From Pseudomonadota bacterium (GTDB lineage: Bacteria > Pseudomonadota > Gammaproteobacteria > Steroidobacterales > Steroidobacteraceae), in contig CANGMU010000123.1 in NCBI GenBank assembly GCA_947454665.1, positions 1-6,982 of the forward strand: a stretch of DNA of 6,982 bases, in the 5' to 3' direction. The notes beneath the pieces were generated by a model, which did not search any database, was not told where the DNA came from, and worked only from the letters and a program-made list of their open reading frames with translations. Below are positions 1-5,290 of this stretch, piece after piece; the first letter of the stretch is position 1, and the number at the start of each line of letters is the position of its first letter. A program made the translations under genes and the position numbers.

Positions 1-21
1 CGAAAGACACCCAGAATCGAC

Positions 22-25
22 GGAG
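22..25 (+). promoter_or_regulatory. Shine-Dalgarno site of folD
   Basis: A GGAG sits seven bases before the ATG at 33. This is a good ribosome binding site at normal spacing and supports that start. The bases before it are too few to judge a promoter. Confidence 0.7.
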
Positions 26-32
26 TTTTCCC

Positions 33-890
33 ATGACGGCACGGCTGATGGACGGCAAGGCGATCGCGCTGGCGTTGCGCGAGGAGATCAAAGCGAAGGT
101 GGACGGCCTTAAGGCCGCCGGCAAGCGCGTCCCGGGCCTCGCCGTCGTGATCGTGGGCCAGGATCCGGCCTCGCAGATCTACGTGCGCAACAAGCACCTG
201 GCCACCGAAGCGGCCGGCATGAAGTCGATGATGCGCGTGCTCCCGGAAACCGCGACGCAGCAAGAAGTCCTGGCCGTCGTCGCGGAACTCAATGCCGACG
301 CGACCGTCGATGGCATCCTCGTGCAGCTGCCGGTGCCCAAGCACATCGACAGCAAGTCCGTCATCGACGCGATCGCCGTCGAGAAGGACGTCGACGGCTT
401 CAATCCTGAAAACATCGGCCTGCTCGCGCAGCGCACGCCGCGCCTGCGTCCCTGCACGCCCTACGGCTGCATGAAGATGCTCGAGCACTCGGGCATCGAT
501 GTGAAGGGCCTGGACGCGGTCGTCCTCGGCCAGTCGAATATCGTCGGTCGGCCGGCCGCGCTCGAACTTCTGATGAAGGGCGCCACGGTCACGATCTGCC
601 ACAGCCAGACCAAGGACCTCGTCGGCCACATCCGCCGCGCGGACCTCATCGTCGCGGGCATCGGCAAGCCGGAGTTCGTGAAGGGCGAATGGATCAAGCC
701 GGGCGCCATCGTGATCGACGTGGGCATCAACCGCCTGCCGTCGGGCAAGGTCGTCGGCGACGTGGACTTCGAGACGGCGAAGGAAGTCGCCTCGTGGATC
801 ACGCCGGTTCCGGGCGGCGTGGGCCCGATGACCATCGCGATGCTGATCCAGAACACGCTGGAAGCCTACGAGCACCGCGAGGGCAAGTAA
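33..890 (+). CDS. folD: Bifunctional methylenetetrahydrofolate dehydrogenase / methenyltetrahydrofolate cyclohydrolase FolD
   Basis: FolD is a cytoplasmic enzyme that interconverts 5,10-methylene-, 5,10-methenyl- and 10-formyl-tetrahydrofolate, normally using NADP, and supplies one-carbon units for purine and formyl-methionine synthesis. The 285-residue product is close to the usual family length (288 in E. coli). Family motifs are in order: YVRNK at 50-54 with the catalytic Tyr50 and Lys54, the folate-site segment DGILVQLPVP at 93-102, KDVDGFNPENIG at 118-129, the PCTP motif at 140-143, the nucleotide-binding turn GQSNIVGRP at 166-174, and the C-terminal PVPGGVGPMT folate-site motif. The N-terminal catalytic and C-terminal Rossmann parts are both complete. 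The start has a GGAG seven bases upstream and fits the family N-terminus. The gene converges on cysS, 43 bases away. Nothing unusual is seen in the protein. Confidence 0.97.
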   Translation: MTARLMDGKAIALALREEIKAKVDGLKAAGKRVPGLAVVIVGQDPASQIYVRNKHLATEAAGMKSMMRVLPETATQQEVLAVVAELNADATVDGILVQLPVPKHIDSKSVIDAIAVEKDVDGFNPENIGLLAQRTPRLRPCTPYGCMKMLEHSGIDVKGLDAVVLGQSNIVGRPAALELLMKGATVTICHSQTKDLVGHIRRADLIVAGIGKPEFVKGEWIKPGAIVIDVGINRLPSGKVVGDVDFETAKEVASWITPVPGGVGPMTIAMLIQNTLEAYEHREGK

Positions 891-899
891 GGCAGGGAC

Positions 900-918
900 G
901 GCCCCGCCAGGCGGGGCC
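900..918. terminator. Stem-loop between convergent folD and cysS, probable bidirectional terminator
   Basis: A near-perfect GC-only inverted repeat has arms at 900-907 and 911-918 around a three-base loop (CAG). It starts ten bases after the folD stop and lies 16 bases beyond the cysS stop on the other strand. Being symmetrical, it could end both transcripts. It has no T-tract on either side, so classical intrinsic termination is uncertain. Confidence 0.6.
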
Positions 919-921
919 TCG

Positions 922-942
922 CGCCGCTGAAGATCAGCGGCG
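922..942. repeat. Second stem-loop, spanning the cysS stop codon
   Basis: A 9-base-pair perfect stem (922-930 with 934-942, loop AGA at 931-933) includes the cysS stop codon, whose complement TCA is at 934-936. It lies four bases from the previous hairpin. It may reinforce termination or protect mRNA 3' ends. The pairing is read directly from the sequence; the role is inference. Confidence 0.5.
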
Positions 943-2340
943 GCGCCAGGTGGTCACGCCACCTGGCTTGTCTTCCAGGATCACGCCCTGCGCGGCCAGT
1001 GCGTCGCGCAGGCGATCCGATTCAGAGAAGTCCTTCGCCTTCTTGGCGGCCAGCCGCGCCGTCACCAACGCATCGATTTCCGCATCAGTCGGACCAGAGG
1101 TCTCGGCGGTATCGCCCGCCTGCTGCAGGCGGAACCACTGTTCAGGATCCTGCTGCACGAGACCCAGCGGCACCGCGAGACGGCGGAAGTGCGCGGCAAG
1201 CCGCGCGGCAGCGGATTCGTCGCCGGCCGCCCGAAGCGTATTGATCTCGCGCGCCATCATCTGCAGGACGGCAATGGCTTCGGGCGTATTGAAGTCATCG
1301 TCCATCGCCGCGTTGAACATCGCGGCCTGCGGTACTTCGCCCTCGACTGGCACGACGGGCAGCCCGCGCAGTGCGTTGTAAAGCCGACCCAGCGCCGAGT
1401 CGGCCTGCTCGAGCTGCGGAATCGAATAGTTGATCGGACCGCGGTAATGGCTGCCGAGCAGCAGGTAACGCAGCACCTCCGGATGGCGCAAACGCGGCTT
1501 CACTTCGCGGTAGGTGAAGAAGTTGCCCAACGACTTGGACATCTTCTCGTCATCGACGTTGACGAAGCCGTTGTGCATCCACAGCTTGGCGAAAGGATGA
1601 CCCGTCGCGCCGCAGGACTGGGCGATCTCGTTTTCGTGGTGCGGGAACTTGAGGTCCATGCCGCCGGCATGGATGTCGAAGGTGTCGCCCAGCAAGGCCG
1701 TCGACATCGCCGAGCATTCGATGTGCCAGCCCGGACGACCGGCACCCCAGGGCGACTCCCAGGAGGGCTCACCCGGCTTCACCCGCTTCCACAACACGAA
1801 GTCGAGCGGATCGCGCTTGGCCTCGCCGATCTCGATCCGCGCGCCGGCGCGCAGGTCCGCGAGGCGCTTGCCGGAGAGCTGGCCGTATTCGGGGAAGCTG
1901 GACACGGAATACAGCACGTCGCCGTCCGCGGCGACGTAGGCATGGCCACGCTCGATCAGCCTACCGATCATCGACAGGATCTCCGGCACGTACTGCGTGG
2001 CGCGCGGTTCGTGGTCGGGCTTGTCGCAACCCAGACTGGCTGCATCCTCGTCCATCGCCGCGATGAAACGGCCCGTGAGGGCATCGATCGGCTCGCCTCG
2101 CTCAGCGGCACGGCGGATGATCTTGTCGTCGATATCGGTGATGTTGCGGACGAAGTCGACGGTAAAGCCGGAGGCCTTGAGCCAGCGGCGGACCATGTCG
2201 AAGACCACCATCATGCGCATGTGGCCGATATGGCAGAAGTCGTAGACCGTGATACCGCAGACATACATGCGGACCTTGCCCGCCTCGAGGGGCGTGAAGG
2301 TCTCGAGTTGGCCGGTCAGGGAATTGTGGATGCGAAGCAT
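934..2340 (-). CDS. cysS: Cysteinyl-tRNA synthetase
   Basis: CysS is a class I aminoacyl-tRNA synthetase that attaches cysteine to tRNA-Cys in the cytoplasm in an ATP-dependent reaction. The 468-residue product is slightly longer than the E. coli enzyme (461). The ATP-binding HIGH motif is at 37-40 and KMSKS at 266-270. The zinc ligands that select cysteine are all present as Cys28, Cys209, His234 and Glu238, the same numbers as in E. coli, which fixes the ATG at 2340 as the start. Other conserved blocks are RNITDIDDKII (65-75), GRPGWHIECSAM (201-212) and AGGMDLKFPHHENE (225-238). The C-terminal tRNA-binding part with AKDFSESDRLRD is intact. No clear Shine-Dalgarno precedes the start. It is transcribed divergently from lpxH, 62 bases away, and converges with folD. 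Long open frames on the opposite strand here are by-products of high GC. Confidence 0.98.
   Translation of the reverse strand: MLRIHNSLTGQLETFTPLEAGKVRMYVCGITVYDFCHIGHMRMMVVFDMVRRWLKASGFTVDFVRNITDIDDKIIRRAAERGEPIDALTGRFIAAMDEDAASLGCDKPDHEPRATQYVPEILSMIGRLIERGHAYVAADGDVLYSVSSFPEYGQLSGKRLADLRAGARIEIGEAKRDPLDFVLWKRVKPGEPSWESPWGAGRPGWHIECSAMSTALLGDTFDIHAGGMDLKFPHHENEIAQSCGATGHPFAKLWMHNGFVNVDDEKMSKSLGNFFTYREVKPRLRHPEVLRYLLLGSHYRGPINYSIPQLEQADSALGRLYNALRGLPVVPVEGEVPQAAMFNAAMDDDFNTPEAIAVLQMMAREINTLRAAGDESAAARLAAHFRRLAVPLGLVQQDPEQWFRLQQAGDTAETSGPTDAEIDALVTARLAAKKAKDFSESDRLRDALAAQGVILEDKPGGVTTWRRR
945..967. repeat. Third stem-loop, inside the cysS 3' end
   Basis: A 9-base-pair perfect inverted repeat (945-953 with 959-967, loop TCACG) lies within the codons for the last residues of CysS. 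With the hairpins at 900-918 and 922-942 it makes three stem-loops in 68 bases. Codon choice in a GC-rich gene could create such pairing by chance, but the adjacency to the other two is notable. Confidence 0.4.
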
Positions 2341-2384
2341 GGGCGCGGAGTCTATCCGGTCACGACGGGAAGCTGGGACACCCC

Positions 2385-2390
2385 TACAAT
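2385..2390 (+). promoter_or_regulatory. Candidate -10 box for lpxH
   Basis: TACAAT differs from the sigma-70 -10 consensus TATAAT at one position and stands out in this GC-rich stretch. No convincing -35 hexamer is seen 16-18 bases upstream. Transcription from it would begin around 2396-2398, only 5-7 bases before the lpxH ATG, and no Shine-Dalgarno is present. The message could therefore be leaderless or nearly so. This is inference from one motif. Confidence 0.4.
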
Positions 2391-2402
2391 GTTAGCCCAA
2401 CG

Positions 2403-3137
2403 ATGACTGACGCCCCCTACCTCTTCGTATCGGACCTCCACCTCGACGCAGCCTTGCCCGAGGCCGTCGACCAGTTCCGCGCCTTCCTCGAGGGGGAGGC
2501 GCAGACAGCGGCCGGGCTCTACATCCTTGGCGATCTCTTCGAAGCCTGGGTGGGTGACGACGACCCGGAACCCTGCCGGAGCGCCGTCTGCGACGCCCTG
2601 CGCGCATACACCGCGGCGGGCCATCCGACCTGGGTCGTGCGTGGCAACCGCGATTTCCTGTTCAACACCGGTTTCGAGACGCGCACGGGTTGCACGCTGC
2701 TGCCGGATCCGGTGCGTGTGCGCATCGGAGCACTGGATGCCTTCGTGAGCCATGGCGACGTGCTGTGCACGGACGACCATGCGTACCAGGAACTGCGCAG
2801 CATCGTCCAGCAAGCCGACTTTCAATCGCGCTTCATGGCACTGCCGCTCGAGACGCGCCGTGGCATCGCAGACAGGGCACGTTCCGGCAGCAAAGCCCAC
2901 ACCAGCCGCGCGGCCTATGAGGTCATGGACGTGAATCCCGATGCGATCCGCACGGCATTCCGCGTGACCGGCACGCGGCTCATGATCCACGGCCATACGC
3001 ACCGACCCGGCATCCACACCGTGGACGTCGAAGGTCAGGCCTGCACGCGGATCGTGCTGGGGGATTGGTATACGCAGGGCAGTGTCCTGCGAGTGCGTAC
3101 GGATGGTTCCTTCGAGCTGAGCGAACTACCGCGTTGA
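2403..3137 (+). CDS. lpxH: UDP-2,3-diacylglucosamine diphosphatase LpxH
   Basis: LpxH hydrolyses UDP-2,3-diacylglucosamine to lipid X and UMP, the fourth step of lipid A synthesis, at the inner face of the cytoplasmic membrane. The 244-residue product matches the family length (240 in E. coli). It is a calcineurin-like metallophosphoesterase with all metal-site motifs: SDLHLD (Asp11, His13), GDLFEAWVGDDD from 43 (Asp44), GNRDFL (Asn82, Arg83), SHGD (His117) and HGHTHRP (His198, His200). The Arg in GNRD and the FEAWVGDD signature separate LpxH from generic phosphoesterases and from the unrelated LpxI. The ATG at 2403 has no visible Shine-Dalgarno; it puts SDLHL three residues later than in E. 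coli, and no better start is seen. lpxH next to cysS is a common gammaproteobacterial arrangement. The gene ends 354 bases before oppF, which converges on it. Confidence 0.96.
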   Translation: MTDAPYLFVSDLHLDAALPEAVDQFRAFLEGEAQTAAGLYILGDLFEAWVGDDDPEPCRSAVCDALRAYTAAGHPTWVVRGNRDFLFNTGFETRTGCTLLPDPVRVRIGALDAFVSHGDVLCTDDHAYQELRSIVQQADFQSRFMALPLETRRGIADRARSGSKAHTSRAAYEVMDVNPDAIRTAFRVTGTRLMIHGHTHRPGIHTVDVEGQACTRIVLGDWYTQGSVLRVRTDGSFELSELPR

Positions 3138-3173
3138 GGCGCTGACGTGCTGCCACGTTGATCAGGCGTGGCT

Positions 3174-3193
3174 GCGTCCCTCGTCGGGGACGC
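3174..3193. terminator. Hairpin downstream of lpxH, possible terminator
   Basis: GCGTCCC at 3174-3180 pairs with GGGACGC at 3187-3193 around a six-base loop, 36 bases after the lpxH stop. There is no T-tract. It overlaps the left edge of repeat unit A, so it competes with, or is part of, that element's fold. Confidence 0.35.
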
Positions 3194-3248
3194 GAAGCGC
3201 ACATCCCTGTGGGCTCGGGGCCGGCCATCCCTGGCCGGCCACGCCCCG
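3183..3248 (-). repeat. Palindromic repeat unit A (GGA-loop hairpins on the minus strand)
   Basis: This 66-base unit is repeated in inverted orientation at 3369-3433, with about 52 of 66 positions matching. It contains two hairpins: CACA/TGTG at 3200-3203 and 3208-3211, and a 9-base-pair stem at 3219-3227 with 3232-3240. Both have TCCC loops on the plus strand, that is GGGA on the minus strand. The shared segment TGTGGGCTCGGGG joins the hairpins. Strand is assigned to the face showing GGA loops. It resembles REP-like intergenic repeats; its family is not identified. Confidence 0.75.
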
Positions 3249-3347
3249 CCGAGAGACGCATCCACGCCCTGGCAGCGAAGCAGCGCATCGACGCAAGTCA
3301 GTGCGGGCACTCAGACAGCAAACCACGCGCACGCTGTTCTCGGACTA

Positions 3348-3452
3348 GCGGAAGTTCTCGGCTCGCGACGGGGCGTGGCGCGCCAGGACGGCGCGCCCCG
3401 AGCCCACACGGACGTGTTCCGGGCGTCCCCGTCGCGGGCTGAAAACTTCCGC
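3348..3452. repeat. Long inverted repeat enclosing unit B
   Basis: The arms at 3348-3373 and 3427-3452 are complementary over 26 positions. There are 23 Watson-Crick pairs, two G-U wobbles in RNA, and one mismatch. They enclose two smaller hairpins at 3377-3397 and 3406-3417, so the 105-base stretch can fold into one branched structure as RNA, or a cruciform in DNA. It starts 39 bases downstream of the oppF stop and may also act as a terminator or mRNA 3' stabiliser, but it has no T-tract. Confidence 0.75.
3369..3433 (+). repeat. Palindromic repeat unit B (GGA-loop hairpins on the plus strand)
   Basis: This is the inverted partner of unit A, 65 bases long. Hairpin one pairs 3377-3384 with 3390-3397 (8 base pairs, loop AGGAC). 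Hairpin two pairs ACAC at 3406-3409 with GTGT at 3414-3417 (loop GGAC). The stem sequences differ from those of unit A at paired positions on both arms, so pairing is kept. The linker between and beside the hairpins is nearly identical to that of unit A. Confidence 0.75.
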
Positions 3453-3491
3453 AGGGTTCTGCAGTTTGCGCCGACGGTTGGTGACTGAGCG

Positions 3492-4490
3492 TCAGCCCGG
3501 GTGGTGACAGGCCACCGTCACGCCCTCGATCACACGCGGACGCGGCCTCACATCACCGCACAACACATCCGCCCGCGGACAGCGTGGGGCGAAGACGCAG
3601 CCCGAAGTGGGCGGCGGAGGGACTACGTTGACTGAACGCGGAGTAGCCGTAGATGCTGCGGTGGTCGTGCCGCGGTCACGTCTTCGTGCGCGCCGCGGAT
3701 CGGCGACGAGGGCCGCGGCAAACAGGAGTTGTGTGTACGGATGGCGGGGTGCGGCGAAGATCGCGGACGTCGGCCCCTGCTCCATGACCTGGCCCTGATA
3801 GAGCACCAGCGTGCGATCGCAGAGGAAGCGTACCGCCGCGAGATCGTGCGCGATGAACAGCAGCGCGAGGCGCCGCCGCGTGCGCTCGGCAGCGAGCAGG
3901 TCCAGCACCTGAGAGCGGATCGACACATCGAGCGCCGAAACCGGTTCATCACACACCAGCACGGCCGTGTCGGCGATCAAGGCGCGCGCAATACCGATGC
4001 GCTGGGCCTGGCCCCCGGAGAACTGATGCGGATAGCGCTCGAGCATCGCCGCTTCCAGCCCGACGGCCTGCATCGCGGTTTCGGCCCGAGCGCGCCGCGC
4101 CGCGCGATCCAGATTCGGCTCGAAGGCGCGCAGGGGCTGGGCAAGGATTTCCTCGATGCGCATGCGCGGGTCGAGGCAGGCCAGCGGATCCTGAAAGACC
4201 AGTTGCAGGTCGCGACGGCGTTGCCGCAGTTCATTGGGAGAAAGGATCGCCAGATCCTCGCCTCGCAGGAAGACCTGACCTGACGTCGGCACCACGAGCC
4301 GCAGCGCGGCGCGTGCGAGCGTCGACTTGCCGCTGCCGGACTCACCCACCACGGCCAGCGACTCGCCGACACCGAGACTGAAGCTCACCTGATCCAGCGC
4401 ACGGAAGATTTCAGGTTTGCGCAGCAGCCCTCTACCGCGGCGGTAATCCACGACCAGGTCACGGCCCTCGAACAGCAGCGGACCGCTCAT
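3492..4490 (-). CDS. oppF: Oligopeptide ABC importer ATP-binding protein OppF
   Basis: This is the second ATPase of a peptide importer, which would act with OppD at the cytoplasmic face of the OppBC permease. The 332-residue length is normal for OppF. The nucleotide-binding domain has Walker A GESGSGKS at 49-56, Q-loop Gln100, signature FSGGQAQR at 157-164, Walker B ending in DEP at 181-183, the D-loop ALD at 186-188 and switch His215. The HPYT boundary motif is at 250-253. The C-terminal oligopeptide-transporter domain carries four cysteines (298, 304, 311, 328) in the spacing known to bind a 4Fe-4S cluster in related ATPases. The linker at about 266-296 is Arg-, Thr/Ala- and Pro-rich and lacks the usual GD-PSP-NPPSGC form. 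The ATG overlaps the oppD stop by four bases (4487-4490). It is probably the last gene of the operon. Substrate specificity cannot be read from an ATPase; DppF is the alternative name. Confidence 0.9.
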   Translation of the reverse strand: MSGPLLFEGRDLVVDYRRGRGLLRKPEIFRALDQVSFSLGVGESLAVVGESGSGKSTLARAALRLVVPTSGQVFLRGEDLAILSPNELRQRRRDLQLVFQDPLACLDPRMRIEEILAQPLRAFEPNLDRAARRARAETAMQAVGLEAAMLERYPHQFSGGQAQRIGIARALIADTAVLVCDEPVSALDVSIRSQVLDLLAAERTRRRLALLFIAHDLAAVRFLCDRTLVLYQGQVMEQGPTSAIFAAPRHPYTQLLFAAALVADPRRARRRDRGTTTAASTATPRSVNVVPPPPTSGCVFAPRCPRADVLCGDVRPRPRVIEGVTVACHHPG

Positions 4491-5290
4491 GCGCCCTGCC
4501 CCGCGCCCAGTTCGAGCCGGCGTGCCGCATCGAGCAACTGCCGGGTATAGGGTTCTCTCGGCGTATCGAACAGCTCCAGCGCCGAAGCCTGTTCGACGAT
4601 ACGACCGCCGCGCATGACGGTGATCGTGTCAGCAAGCTGCGCGAGGACGCCGAGGTCGTGCGTGACGAACAGGATCCCCATGCCGAGCCGTTCGCGCAGG
4701 TCGAGCAGCAGTTCGAGGATTTGGGCCTGCACGGTCACGTCCAGCGCCGTCGTCGGTTCGTCCGCCAGCAACAGGTCCGGCTCACAAAGCAGCGCCATCG
4801 CGATCATCACGCGCTGGCGCATACCACCAGAGAGTTCGTGCGGATATTGCCGCAAGCGTCGCAGCGGATCGGACAGGCCGACGGATTCGAGCATCGAGGC
4901 GGCCCGGTCGCGTGCCTCCGTACGGCTGCAACGGCCGTGGACCTGCAGGACTTCCGTCAGCTGCAGGCCAAGCCGCAGTTGCGGATTCAGGGCTGTCATC
5001 GGATCCTGGAACACCATCGACAGACGATTGCCCCGCAGCGACTGCAGGCGGGATTCGGGCGCACCGATCAAATCCTCGCCGTTGAGCCGCGCACTGCCCT
5101 GCAGGCGCGCGCCCGCCGGCGACAGACCCAGCAGGGCCAGCAGCAACTGCGTCTTGCCCGAACCGGATTCGCCGGCGATGCCATGGATGTCGCCTTTGCG
5201 CAGCGACAGCGAGACACCCTCGACGACGTGCCGGCCGCCGGGCAGTTCCACGCCGAGGCCATCGACGCACAACACGGGTTGATCAACCAT
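4487..5290 (-). CDS. oppD: Oligopeptide ABC importer ATP-binding protein OppD (short form)
   Basis: This is the first ATPase of the importer, pairing with OppF to drive peptide uptake. Starting at the ATG at 5290 it has 267 residues: Walker A GESGSGKT at 40-47, Q-loop Gln95, signature LSGGMRQR at 153-160, Walker B LLLADEP at 173-179, D-loop ALD at 182-184 and switch His211. All catalytic residues are present. I prefer 5290 to an in-frame ATG at 5347 because the extra 19 residues fall inside oppC, are not family-like, and because a GGGGGGAAGGGG stretch lies just before 5290. It overlaps oppC by eight bases and oppF by four. The protein ends about 20 residues after the PYTRQLL motif, so it lacks the C-terminal cysteine domain found in typical OppD/DppD (about 320-340 residues). 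Whether this is a natural short subfamily or a loss is unknown. Confidence 0.88.
   Translation of the reverse strand: MVDQPVLCVDGLGVELPGGRHVVEGVSLSLRKGDIHGIAGESGSGKTQLLLALLGLSPAGARLQGSARLNGEDLIGAPESRLQSLRGNRLSMVFQDPMTALNPQLRLGLQLTEVLQVHGRCSRTEARDRAASMLESVGLSDPLRRLRQYPHELSGGMRQRVMIAMALLCEPDLLLADEPTTALDVTVQAQILELLLDLRERLGMGILFVTHDLGVLAQLADTITVMRGGRIVEQASALELFDTPREPYTRQLLDAARRLELGAGQGA

Larger units (their letters stand above)
3138..3491. other. Gene-free convergent spacer between lpxH and oppF
   Basis: No convincing gene lies in these 354 bases. Open frames crossing it in several frames give Arg/Pro/Ala-rich products with no family motifs and simply translate the palindromes. The stretch holds a hairpin at 3174-3193, repeat unit A at 3183-3248, about 100 bases (3249-3347) with no strong structure, and repeat unit B enclosed in a long inverted repeat at 3348-3452. 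In the middle part GTTCTCGG occurs twice, at 3336-3343 and 3354-3361. The last 39 bases before the oppF stop show nothing clear. Confidence 0.8.

Noticed and set aside
1189..2406. A 405-codon open frame on the plus strand opposite cysS
   Set aside because: It is antisense to a gene with every CysS active-site and zinc motif in place. Its product is Arg/His/Gly-rich with no family motif, as expected for the complementary frame of a high-GC gene.
2352..3017. A 221-codon minus-strand open frame opposite lpxH
   Set aside because: It overlaps a complete metallophosphoesterase gene on the other strand and shows no motif of its own.
3183..3433. CRISPR array or integron attC site
   Set aside because: There are only two units, in inverted rather than direct orientation, with no regular spacers, cas genes or integrase nearby.
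3158..3488. Possible small proteins in the lpxH-oppF spacer (plus-strand frames 3158-3442 and 3168-3488)
   Set aside because: They translate the palindromic repeats and have no ribosome site or family motif. Such repeats often produce spurious hypothetical proteins.
3138..3491. Insertion sequence or miniature transposon in the spacer
   Set aside because: No transposase, no clear target-site duplication beside the 3348-3452 inverted repeat (flanks TA and AG differ), and the neighbouring genes are intact.
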